This document shows, one piece after another, positions 1-7,473 of a DNA stretch of 39,778 nt. The notes below the pieces were generated by a model. It did no database searches. It was not told where the DNA came from and saw nothing but the letters and a program-made list of their open reading frames with translations. Location of the stretch: positions 1 to 39,778 of the forward strand of contig CAZXWK010000018.1 of NCBI GenBank assembly GCA_964644675.1. Reading direction: 5' to 3'. This stretch comes from CAZXWK01 sp964644675 (GTDB lineage: Bacteria > Actinomycetota > Coriobacteriia > Anaerosomatales > JAAXUF01). A program made the position numbers and the translations under genes. How positions within the stretch are numbered: the stretch's first letter is position 1; every line of letters starts with the position of its first letter.

Positions 1-39
1 TCGTCGAAGAGCTCGACCAAGTCCGTGAGCGTGCGCTAG
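1..39 (+). CDS. Possible C-terminal end of a truncated gene
   Basis: Frame 1 is open from the window edge to a TAG at 37-39. All twelve sense codons end in G or C, as expected for coding sequence in this genome. The competing frame 3 stays open to 137 but has poor third-position GC and a proline/arginine-rich tail. The visible residues (Ser/Lys/Thr/Val-rich) allow no functional call. Confidence 0.25.
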   Translation, partial: SSKSSTKSVSVR

Positions 40-143
40 CCAAGACGCGCCCAGCCGACGCTCACCCCCCTCATCGACGGGTTCGCCGCCCTCGCCCGCC
101 GGCATGCACCGTACCCTCGGCCGCACTACCGACGTGAGAGAAG

Positions 144-176
144 AGAGCCTCGCCCCCCGAGCGGGAGCGAGGCTCT
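144..176. terminator. Hairpin, probable terminator after the GHL15 gene
   Basis: A perfect 10-bp inverted repeat (AGAGCCTCGC at 144-153, its complement at 167-176) encloses a 13-nt loop. It lies 26 bases beyond the stop of the minus-strand glycosidase gene, and the minus strand then runs into a pyrimidine-rich CTCTTCTCTC stretch. It could also stop plus-strand transcription of the truncated gene at the edge. Confidence 0.6.
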
Positions 177-201
177 TGTCGTTGCGTGATCCGGTCGGGG
201 G

Positions 202-2868
202 CTAGCGGACCTTGAACGCCCTGCTGGTGCCGGAGACCGCCTGCAAGACGCTGCCGGTGCTAGCGGCGGCGCGGACGCGGTAGGTGCCCTTGGCCAGCTT
301 CGCATTGGCCCTGTACACGCTGCCGGCGCTCGCGACGCGAACCCGCTTGTGGACCTTCCAGCCCTTACCGACCTTGCGCTCGATCCGGACCTCGACGAGA
401 ACCGGGCTCGAGACCTGCTCGGCCGCTGCCGCCGACACCGCGGTCGAGGCGGCCGCAACCCGAACGGTGCCGGACACGGTGTACGTGCGGGTCTTGCGCC
501 GCTTGACGGTGGGCGTCGTGACCGTGGTGGTCGGCGGGGTCACCGTGGTGGTCGGCGGGGTCACGACGGTGGTGGGCGCGGCGACCGTGATCGAGACGGT
601 GGCGGCGTTCGAGTACGCCTTGCCGTCGTAGACCCGGTAGGTGAACGTGTCGACGCCGGTGAAGCTCGCGGCCGGGGTGTAGGTGAAGGAGCCGTTGCTG
701 CCCACCGAGACCGTGCCGTTGGCCGGCGCGATGTCCACCGAGCAGGTCAGCGCGTTGCCGTCGGCGTCGGTGTCGTTTGCGAGCAGGCCGGGGGCCGCGA
801 CCGTGAGTGCCGTGGCGTTCGCGGTGTTGTAGCTGTCGCCCGCGGCGACAGGAGCGGTGTTGGCGGCAACGGTGGTCTCGCGCAGCAGGACGATGCCGTC
901 CTTGGCGGGGATCGTCACGGCGGTCACGAGGCTACCGTCGTTGACGCTGGGGCACTGGGTGCCCTTGATCTTGCGGAAGCTGCCGTTGAGGTTGACCGTG
1001 ACCGGCGCGGCGGTCGCGTTGACCAGAGCGATACCGTGCTCGAAGTCACGACGGTACACGTTGCGGTCGCCCTCTTGGAGCTTGAGGTCGTCGATCCACA
1101 GCGTCCCGGTCGAGGTGCCGATGTTGAAGATCAGGCTGTCGGCCGAGTTGGTAGCCGACGGCACGAGAGGAAGCTCGACGGTCTGCCACTCCGTGCCCAC
1201 GCCGATCTCCTCGGTCACCGCGTGTACGGCGTACGGGCTGGCCGCCTGCTGGAGCACGGTGCGCATGCTCATGTTGCGGTCGGCCTTGATGCGGAACGAC
1301 AGGGTGTAGCTCTTGCCGGCGGTCACGGCGATGTTCGGGCGCGAGAACTGGATGCCCCAGTCCAGACCGGCGGACTGCGTGATGGCGATCTTGGCGGCGC
1401 CGTTGTCGAGCGACTTGGTGGCCACGTTGCCGGAGCGGGCGTACAGCGTCCACGCGTTCAGGGAGTTCGTGTCGTTGAACGCGCCGTAGCCGCCGGTCAG
1501 GTCGCTCGTGGTGAGCGCAGGCACCTGGGCGGTGGCGGCGCTGACGGGCTTGCCGAGATACCCGCGGCCGGCACCGGCGTTGTCGTACTCGTCGTACCAC
1601 CACTGGCTGAAGTCGATGCTCGGGCCGGAGGTCTTGTACGAGAAGTAGCCGTCACCCATGAGCGCGCTGGTCAGTCCGAACCGCATCATGCGGTAGTCGT
1701 TGATCGTGCCCATGGTGTACATCGTGGTGAGGTTGGTGGTCGGCGCCTTGGCGCTCCAGTCGAGGTACGAGCCGCCGCGACCATCTCTCGTCGGGCCGAC
1801 GACCGTGCTGTGCCACTGCATCGAATCGGTGCTCGCGGTCGGGAAACCCTCGAAGCAGGTGCCGTTGGTGGAGCCGTAGACCGGGGGCGCGCCGTTGGTC
1901 ATGACGAGCTTCCCGGTGGTGAGCGAGCGCACGCTGGCGAGGTAGGCCTCGATGCCCGCGCCCCACGACTTGTCGAACGCGGCGTAGTCGGCCTCGTTGG
2001 TCGGGACGGTCGCATCGGCGATCGTGCGGCACGCCTCGGAGCCGACGAACCCACTCGCGTAGTTGGGGAGGCAGACGTCGATCAGGATGCCGTCCCAATC
2101 CGCCGAGGAGGCGATGCCGGCAGTGCGGCGGGCCAGCCAGTCGGCGGCGCGCTCGGTGCCGGTGCCCGGTGTCGCGAAGGTTCCGGTCGCGCGGCCGAGC
2201 GGGCAGTTCGCGGTCATGTTCAGAGTCGCGGCGTTCGCCCAGCCCGAGACGCAGGCGGCGATGCGTGCGCCACTGGCGTGCGTGGCGTTCGCCGAGCCGG
2301 CGTAGCCGCGCTTGACGGTGATGGTGCCGCTACCCACAGCGGTGACGACGCACTTCTCGTCGTCGACGACCGCGAGGTCGTTCACGCGGAACTTGCTCGA
2401 ATCGGCGACCTGGAAGGTCGTCGCCGTGGTGGAGGTCACCGGGGCGCTCAGGGTCGTGCCGACCTGGAGCAGCAGCCACGAGGTGGGGATCGCGCCGATG
2501 CGCTGGGCATCGAACGTCGCGTTGTCGGTTGAGGAGTAGTCGAGCTCGGCGGCGCTCGAGCAGGTCAGGAGGATCAGGTTCGGGTTCGCTGCGCGCATCG
2601 TCGCCATGGCGGCGGTGTCCGGACGCATCGGATCGTCGTTCCACATGACGTAGTAGTCACGCTTGGCGTTCTCGGCGAGCGGGGCGCGGCCCCACCACTC
2701 CGAGAGACGCGGGAACGAGTGCGCAGCCTGCGAGACAGCGGCGGCTGCGGGCTGAGGAGTGCTCAGGGAGATCGCGGCGAGCGCGAGGACGATCGCGACG
2801 GCGAGAGCAGAGGACAGAGCGATTCGCGAGTTCTTCTTGATGGAGCCACGGTCAAGTGCGTTGTACAT
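202..2868 (-). CDS. Secreted GHL15-like glycoside hydrolase with CBM-like and Ig-like modules
   Basis: Predicted 888-residue exported protein. A signal peptide spans about residues 1-44 (basic n-region, long Ala/Leu/Val core, AAAA before cleavage). The next ~400 residues resemble the hypothetical glycosyl hydrolase family 15 (GHL15) TIM barrel; a D-G-I-L-I-D strand near residue 255 is the sort of position that carries barrel acidic residues. A beta-sandwich resembling CBM4/9 follows (around 460-600), then a cadherin-like/Big_9 Ig module with the typical LLANDTDADG motif (around 670-765), a Thr/Pro linker and a basic C-terminal beta domain. No LPXTG anchor is seen. The ATG at 2868 is preferred (GAGG 9 nt upstream); an in-frame GTG at 2883 would add five residues. 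It lies downstream of a c-di-GMP riboswitch and divergent from exopolysaccharide genes, so trimming or release of the same surface polysaccharide is likely. Substrate unknown. Confidence 0.75.
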   Translation of the reverse strand: MYNALDRGSIKKNSRIALSSALAVAIVLALAAISLSTPQPAAAAVSQAAHSFPRLSEWWGRAPLAENAKRDYYVMWNDDPMRPDTAAMATMRAANPNLILLTCSSAAELDYSSTDNATFDAQRIGAIPTSWLLLQVGTTLSAPVTSTTATTFQVADSSKFRVNDLAVVDDEKCVVTAVGSGTITVKRGYAGSANATHASGARIAACVSGWANAATLNMTANCPLGRATGTFATPGTGTERAADWLARRTAGIASSADWDGILIDVCLPNYASGFVGSEACRTIADATVPTNEADYAAFDKSWGAGIEAYLASVRSLTTGKLVMTNGAPPVYGSTNGTCFEGFPTASTDSMQWHSTVVGPTRDGRGGSYLDWSAKAPTTNLTTMYTMGTINDYRMMRFGLTSALMGDGYFSYKTSGPSIDFSQWWYDEYDNAGAGRGYLGKPVSAATAQVPALTTSDLTGGYGAFNDTNSLNAWTLYARSGNVATKSLDNGAAKIAITQSAGLDWGIQFSRPNIAVTAGKSYTLSFRIKADRNMSMRTVLQQAASPYAVHAVTEEIGVGTEWQTVELPLVPSATNSADSLIFNIGTSTGTLWIDDLKLQEGDRNVYRRDFEHGIALVNATAAPVTVNLNGSFRKIKGTQCPSVNDGSLVTAVTIPAKDGIVLLRETTVAANTAPVAAGDSYNTANATALTVAAPGLLANDTDADGNALTCSVDIAPANGTVSVGSNGSFTYTPAASFTGVDTFTYRVYDGKAYSNAATVSITVAAPTTVVTPPTTTVTPPTTTVTTPTVKRRKTRTYTVSGTVRVAAASTAVSAAAAEQVSSPVLVEVRIERKVGKGWKVHKRVRVASAGSVYRANAKLAKGTYRVRAAASTGSVLQAVSGTSRAFKVR
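521..583. repeat. 21-bp tandem repeat encoding a Thr/Pro linker
   Basis: Two perfect 21-bp units (521-541 and 542-562) and one diverged unit (563-583) lie inside the glycosidase gene. On the minus strand they encode repeated TPPTTTV heptads that link the Ig-like module to the C-terminal domain. Copy number of such linkers often varies between strains. Confidence 0.8.
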
Positions 2869-2880
2869 GATGCGGGGCCT

Positions 2881-2933
2881 CACAGGTCTTCCGTGACACA
2901 GCGGACCCGGTTCCCCAGCGTTGATCGCCTGTG
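2881..2933 (-). promoter_or_regulatory. Possible riboswitch expression platform (RBS-sequestering stem)
   Basis: In the leader between aptamer and start codon, CACAGG (plus strand 2881-2886) and CCTGTG (2928-2933) can pair. On the mRNA this places the CCUGUGAGG segment, which holds the Shine-Dalgarno for the ATG at 2868, in a stem. AACAGG just after the aptamer could compete for the same bases. This suggests translational control. No strong terminator with a U-run is visible in the leader. Confidence 0.3.
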
Positions 2934-2961
2934 GAGCCAGATCCGATGTCTCGGAGCCTGT

Positions 2962-3062
2962 TGGCCCACGGCAGCCCGGCTATCGTGGGGAGCGAAGCGC
3001 TCCCGTTAGACCCGTGGCTTTGCGTAGTCGGCTTTCGCCGACGCTGCCTTTATCGCGGTGAA
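2962..3062 (-). promoter_or_regulatory. Cyclic di-GMP class I (GEMM-I) riboswitch
   Basis: Read on the minus strand, the leader carries the ordered GEMM-I landmarks: AUAAAGGCA, a P2 stem capped by a GAAA tetraloop (GUCGGC-GAAA-GCCGAC), CGCAAAGCC, ACGGGUCUAA (tetraloop-receptor side), a variable GGGAGCG-CUU-CGCUCCC stem, and UAGCCGGGCUGCC closing P1. The GNRA loop and the conserved G and C that bracket the ligand in known class I structures are all present. The aptamer starts 94 nt upstream of the glycosidase ATG at 2868. This family senses the second messenger that sets motile versus sessile life, which fits control of a polysaccharide-acting secreted enzyme. Whether ligand turns it on or off cannot be read directly. 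Confidence 0.92.
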
Positions 3063-3136
3063 GAGGTGCTCTGTGCCGTTTTCAAACTCGTACACCCTCA
3101 GTATCGGCGCGCGCGAGAGGTGTCTTTAGGTATTTA

Positions 3137-3152
3137 TGTGACCTCTGTCACA
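3137..3152. promoter_or_regulatory. Crp/GlxR-type operator
   Basis: TGTGACCTCTGTCACA is a perfect 16-bp palindrome matching the Crp-family pattern TGTGA-N6-TCACA (actinobacterial GlxR/Crp type). It lies in the divergent intergenic region, about 75 nt upstream of the riboswitch aptamer and 265 nt upstream of the chain-length regulator gene. A weaker half site (TGTGA) occurs at 3262-3266. A GATACT on the minus strand (3105-3100) could be the -10 of the promoter it controls, but no good -35 accompanies it. Confidence 0.55.
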
Positions 3153-3416
3153 GGTTCGAGGCGACGTCGGAAGGCCCGTCAGAGAACTCGATTCCCCGCG
3201 CGTTTCCGCAGCTCAGAGCGCTTGAGCCGTCGGGTCGCACCCACACCCGTCGCCAACCGGTTGTGACGCGTGAACATTAATGCCGCGATACGTGGACCTG
3301 ACCTTGATGCGGCGGGCCGCGTTACGCGCCGCCGAGTTCTGGTCTAACATCGGTTCGAACGGCACGCGTACCGAAGGGTTTCGCACCGGTACGACCAACC
3401 GATCAGGGAGGCGCTC
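3153..3416. other. Non-coding leader of the exopolysaccharide operon
   Basis: This stretch has no gene with credible codon use. A weak plus-strand promoter candidate is TTACGC (3322-3327), 17 bp, TAACAT (3345-3350), which would give a leader of roughly 60 nt. AGGGAGG at 3405-3411 is a good Shine-Dalgarno for the GTG at 3417. No second riboswitch was recognised. Confidence 0.35.
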
Positions 3417-4982
3417 GTGGGGCTGCGGGGCTTTGTGAAGGCCATGCGCTCTCGCATGTGGATCGTCCTGCTCGCCGGTGCGGTCGTCGGCGTCACGGCG
3501 CTGCTCGTGAGCGTCTCGATGAAGCCGACCTACCAGGGCGAGGCGACGGTCCTGCTGACGCAGCAGAACACCGGCACGATGCTGCTCGGCTCGCCCCAGC
3601 AGTACCTGTCGGACCTGGCCCTCCAGCGCGAGGTGCAGACCCAGGTCAACGTCATGCAGTCACCGGCGCTTCTGCGCAAGGTCGTCGCCGAGCTCAAGCT
3701 CAAGGAATCCGCGGACGCACTGAAGGACCGCGTGAACGTTCGGTTCGACGGGCAGACCGACGTCGTGACCATCGACGTCCTCAGCGGCGAATCATCGCAG
3801 GCCGCCGACATCGCGAACGCCATAGCGACCACGTACGTCGACTGGTCGCTCGAGCGCCAGCGCTCGAGCATCCGTGCCGCCGCCGAGGACGTTCAGAAGC
3901 GGCTGGGCGAAGCGCAGGCGAAGATCGTCGCGGCACAGGCCGCGATCGCTGACGGGGACAGCTCCGGTGCCCGCCAAGTCGAGCTGAAGGCGGCCAACGA
4001 CCTGTATGGCACGCTCGCCGAGCAGCTCACGCAGCTCCAGATGAACGAACAGCTCGCGACGGGCTCCGGCAGCGTGCTCTCCAGCGCGACGGCAGAGCCC
4101 AAGCCGGTCTCCCCCAAGCCGGTCCGCAACGCCGCGCTCGGCGTCATCCTCGGTCTCATCCTCGGTCTCGGCATCGCCGTCGTGGTCGAGGCGCTCGACA
4201 ACACGGTCAAGACGTCCGAGGAGGCCGAGGAGCTCTACGGCGCCCCGGTGCTCTGCCGCATACCCGAGGAGCGGCGTGCGACCAAGCAGGACGCTCCAAG
4301 GCTCACCCTGGTCGAAAACCCCGGCGGACCGGCCGCCGAGGCGTACCGCATGCTGCGCAACAACCTCGGGTTCATCAACTTCCAGCACGACATCAAGACG
4401 ATCCTGGTGACCTCGGCGATGCCTAACGAGGGCAAGTCCACCGTCGCGGCGAACCTCGCGGTCGTGCTCGCGCGGGCCGGAAAGCGGGTCGTGCTTCTGA
4501 GCTGCGACTTCCACCAGCCGGGCGCCGCAAGCCTGTTCGACGTCAACCAGACGATCGGCCTCTCCGACGTACTGGGAGGGCGCACCGAGGTCAAGGCCGT
4601 GCTCGAACAGCCCAGCGGCTTTGAGAACCTCTGGGTGATCCCGACCGGCGCGATGCCGCCCAACCCGAGCGAGCTGCTCGGCTCGGCGACGATGGAGCGC
4701 CTCATCCGCAACCTCCGCGAGGAGTCCGACTGGGTCATCCTCGACTCCGCCCCACTCCTTGCCGTGGCCGATGCCGCCGCGGTCGCGCGCTGGATCGACG
4801 GCACCCTGATGGTGGCCCGTGCGGGCACGTCGACGCGCGAGTCGGCACGGCGCGGCCGGGCGCAGCTCGATCAGGTCGGGGCCCGCGTGCTGGGCGTCGC
4901 GCTGTGGGGGCACGTCGAGTCGTCGACTCGGGGTGGCTACGAAGGCTACGTCTCGGGCTACGGCACGCCGCCCACCACCTGA
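3417..4982 (+). CDS. Wzz/Wzc-type polysaccharide chain-length regulator fused to BY-kinase
   Basis: Predicted 521-residue inner-membrane protein controlling chain length and export of surface polysaccharide. TM1 is at about residues 15-33, followed by an extracytoplasmic Wzz region with a helical coiled segment (about 150-215), TM2 at about 238-258, and a cytoplasmic CpsD/CapB-like P-loop kinase domain. Walker A (PNEGKST) is at about 335-341 and a Walker B-like ILDSAP at about 440. The Walker A-prime region reads SCDFHQP (362-368), where most relatives have a D-x-D-x-R-type motif, so the usual arginine is His. The C-terminus carries three spaced tyrosines (GYEGYVSGY), as expected for autophosphorylation. 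The GTG start follows AGGGAGG by 5 nt. First gene of the plus-strand operon; the flippase starts 6 nt after its stop. Confidence 0.88.
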   Translation: MGLRGFVKAMRSRMWIVLLAGAVVGVTALLVSVSMKPTYQGEATVLLTQQNTGTMLLGSPQQYLSDLALQREVQTQVNVMQSPALLRKVVAELKLKESADALKDRVNVRFDGQTDVVTIDVLSGESSQAADIANAIATTYVDWSLERQRSSIRAAAEDVQKRLGEAQAKIVAAQAAIADGDSSGARQVELKAANDLYGTLAEQLTQLQMNEQLATGSGSVLSSATAEPKPVSPKPVRNAALGVILGLILGLGIAVVVEALDNTVKTSEEAEELYGAPVLCRIPEERRATKQDAPRLTLVENPGGPAAEAYRMLRNNLGFINFQHDIKTILVTSAMPNEGKSTVAANLAVVLARAGKRVVLLSCDFHQPGAASLFDVNQTIGLSDVLGGRTEVKAVLEQPSGFENLWVIPTGAMPPNPSELLGSATMERLIRNLREESDWVILDSAPLLAVADAAAVARWIDGTLMVARAGTSTRESARRGRAQLDQVGARVLGVALWGHVESSTRGGYEGYVSGYGTPPTT

Positions 4983-4988
4983 CGGCCG

Positions 4989-6344
4989 ATGAGCCGAATC
5001 CGCTCACGGATCGAGAGTGCGCTCCGCACGCTGCGTGAGGATCCGACGCTGCAGGCCGTGCTCAAGCGCATGGGCTGGCTGACCGGCTCGAGCAGCGGCA
5101 TCTTCGTGCTCACTGCCGTCCAGGGCATCCTCACCGGTCGCCTGCTGGGCGTCGAGGTCTGGGGCATGCTCGGCGTGGCGCTGAGCTTCTCGCTGGTCGT
5201 GGGGCGCCTGCTGTCCTTCCGGATGCACGAGTTCGTGACCAAGTGGGTGACCCAGTTCCGCGATGAGGGCTCCGACCGTGCGGCGACCGTCTTCAAACTC
5301 GCGCTGCTCGGCGACGTGGGGAGCGCGCTCATCGCCTTCGCGATCGTCGAGCTGCTCGCCGCCTGGGGGGCCGCGCAGTTCGCGCACAGCGCCGAGTTCG
5401 CGTGGGTGTTCCGGCTGATCGGGCTCACGATCGTGTGCCAGGCCGGTCAGGAGTCGCTCATCGGCATGCTGCACGTGAATCGCGACTTCCGCGCACAAAG
5501 CCTCATCCAGACCGGCGCGCAGGCCGCGAGCGTCGCGGGCATCGCGGTCGTGTTCTTCTCGGGTGGCGACATCGGCGGAGTCGTCGCGATGCTCGTCGGC
5601 GCGGCCGCGCTCGCCTCGGTGCTCATGTGGTGGTTCGGGCTTCGGGCGGCTCGCGCGGTGCTCGGGCCGGGCTGGTTGCGCCACAGGCTCGTCGGCATGG
5701 GAGAACTGCGCCGGGACCTCGCGAGCTTCGCGGTCCTCGGCAACCTGAGCGGCACGCTCAGCAGCGTCATGAACGACGGCGACCTGCTGGTGCTCGGGTG
5801 GCTCCGCACCCCTACCGAGGTCGCCTACTACAAGCTGGCGAAGTCGCTCTCGACGATCGCCTACATGCCGGTGACCCCGATGGCGCACGCCAGCTACCCG
5901 GAGTTCAGCGCGGCGGCCGTGGCAGGCGCGTGGGACGAGTTTCGCACGCTCATGCGCCGCGGCAGCAAGGTGATGGCGCTGTGGCTCGTGCCGGTCTCGG
6001 TGGGGCTCGTCCTGGTCGCGTGGCCGGCGGTCGCGCTGCTGTACGGACCGTCGTTCGTCCCCGCCGTGCCCACGCTCGCGATCCTGCTCGTCGGTATCGC
6101 CATCGACGGCATCCTGTTCTGGACGCGCATCGCGCTGCTGTCGATGGGGCAACCCGGTTACCCGACGATGGTGAACCTGTGGACGACGGGCGCGAAGTAC
6201 GGGCTGGCGATCTTGCTGGTGCCGCTCGGCGGCTACCTCGCGCTCGCCGGCCTGCACTCGGCGGCGCTCGCCGGCATGAACGCGCTGACCGCGCGGCGCA
6301 CGCTCGCGATCCTCAAGTCGAAGGAGGCGGCGGCGCATGCCTGA
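4989..6344 (+). CDS. Wzx-like polysaccharide flippase (MOP superfamily)
   Basis: Predicted 451-residue polytopic membrane protein of the polysaccharide/oligosaccharide transporter family. It would flip undecaprenyl-linked repeat units across the cytoplasmic membrane for Wzy polymerisation. About twelve hydrophobic segments follow a basic N-terminal cytoplasmic stretch; the first (from about residue 28) contains the glycine-rich TGRLLG typical of MOP transporters. Length is normal for the family. It starts 6 nt after the chain-length gene and its last 8 bases overlap the next glycosyltransferase, so translation is probably coupled. Confidence 0.85.
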   Translation: MSRIRSRIESALRTLREDPTLQAVLKRMGWLTGSSSGIFVLTAVQGILTGRLLGVEVWGMLGVALSFSLVVGRLLSFRMHEFVTKWVTQFRDEGSDRAATVFKLALLGDVGSALIAFAIVELLAAWGAAQFAHSAEFAWVFRLIGLTIVCQAGQESLIGMLHVNRDFRAQSLIQTGAQAASVAGIAVVFFSGGDIGGVVAMLVGAAALASVLMWWFGLRAARAVLGPGWLRHRLVGMGELRRDLASFAVLGNLSGTLSSVMNDGDLLVLGWLRTPTEVAYYKLAKSLSTIAYMPVTPMAHASYPEFSAAAVAGAWDEFRTLMRRGSKVMALWLVPVSVGLVLVAWPAVALLYGPSFVPAVPTLAILLVGIAIDGILFWTRIALLSMGQPGYPTMVNLWTTGAKYGLAILLVPLGGYLALAGLHSAALAGMNALTARRTLAILKSKEAAAHA

Positions 6345-7473
6345 CGCGTCCCAGACGGCCGCCCCGCAGACCCCGCGCCGGTGCGCCTTCGTGGCGTTCG
6401 AGCCGATGAAGGACTCGGCCCACACCGTCTACCTCCTCGAGACCTACGACGCGCTCGCGGGCCTGGGTCTCGACACCGAGCTGCTCGTCTACCCTCCCGG
6501 CGACGGGCCTCAGCCCACTGCCGAGGAGCTCGCCGAGCGTTACGGGCTCGAGCACACTCCGCGCATCCGCTGGGTGCCGCGCGACGCCAGCCGCTGGGCC
6601 GAGCGCGTACGGCTGCTGTGGGACTCGGCACGCGCCTGCCGGGGCTCCGACTTCGCGTACACCACGCGGCCGCTGGCGGCGCTCGGGGCGCTGGCGGGCG
6701 GCGCGCGGGCGGTGGTGCTCGAGTTCCACATCGAGATCAAGCCGAAGCACGAGGTGCTCGCCTTCAAGCTGATGCGCGGCAGCAAGCGGCTGCAGTGCGT
6801 GTGCGTCTCTCGGCAGCTCGCCCGCATCGTCTCCGCGCAGACGGGGGTCCCGGAGTCGGCGATCCTCGTGGAGCACAACGGCATCAGCTTCCCGATTCGC
6901 ACCGACTACGCTGCCCGGTCGGCCGCAGGGCGCCGGGTTCGCGCGATGTACACGGGCACCTTCGCGCCCGGGCGCGGACTCGAGACGGTCTTCGAGGTCG
7001 CGAGGCGGTGCCCCGAGGTGGACTTCGTCCTCGTCGGCGGCGACCCGCCGAGCACGACGCCACTCCCCGCCAACGTCGAGGTGGTCGGTCGGGTGCCGCA
7101 CGCGCAGGTGCCGGAGCTGCTGGGCACCGCCGACATCCTGCTCATGCCCTACACCAAGGGCGCCATGCTCCCCGACGGCGGGGGCGGCACCGCCGAGTAC
7201 GCTTCGCCGCTCAAGATGATGGAGTACCTCTCGGCGGGCAGGAGTATCATCGCCTCGAACCTCCCCTCGATCGCGGAGATCCTGGTGAACGACTCGAACG
7301 CCCTGCTCGTGGAGCCCGAATCCGTGGACGACTGGGCCGCAGCGGTCTCGAGGCTGGCGTCCGACCCGGAACTGCGGGACAGGCTCGCGCGCGGCGCGGT
7401 CGAGAGCGCCGAGCAGCACACGATAAACCGCCGAGTGGCCCGCATCCTGGCGCGCGCGGAGGAGCGGCGGTGA
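6337..7473 (+). CDS. GT4-family glycosyltransferase
   Basis: Predicted 378-residue cytosolic GT-B glycosyltransferase. The C-terminal half carries the family 4 hallmarks: a MYTGTFAPGRGLE loop near 205, VGGDPP near 230, a VGRVPHAQVPELLGTADILLMPY stretch split across strands around 248-270, and PLKMMEYLSAGRSIIAS near 290 containing the E-x7-E-like nucleotide-sugar site. It starts with ATG inside the flippase gene and ends in GTGA, which gives the start of the polymerase gene. It likely adds one sugar to the lipid-linked repeat unit; donor and acceptor are unknown. Confidence 0.85.
   Translation: MPDASQTAAPQTPRRCAFVAFEPMKDSAHTVYLLETYDALAGLGLDTELLVYPPGDGPQPTAEELAERYGLEHTPRIRWVPRDASRWAERVRLLWDSARACRGSDFAYTTRPLAALGALAGGARAVVLEFHIEIKPKHEVLAFKLMRGSKRLQCVCVSRQLARIVSAQTGVPESAILVEHNGISFPIRTDYAARSAAGRRVRAMYTGTFAPGRGLETVFEVARRCPEVDFVLVGGDPPSTTPLPANVEVVGRVPHAQVPELLGTADILLMPYTKGAMLPDGGGGTAEYASPLKMMEYLSAGRSIIASNLPSIAEILVNDSNALLVEPESVDDWAAAVSRLASDPELRDRLARGAVESAEQHTINRRVARILARAEERR

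Noticed and set aside
349..2532. Long plus-strand open frame (727 codons) opposite the glycosidase gene
   Set aside because: It is antisense to a gene with signal peptide, domains and riboswitch. Its protein is Arg/Gly/Val/Asp-rich low complexity, the usual shadow of GC-rich coding sequence.
2719..3266. Plus-strand short ORFs over the riboswitch region
   Set aside because: Poor codon third-position GC, no ribosome-binding site, and the region is explained by a structured RNA leader on the minus strand.
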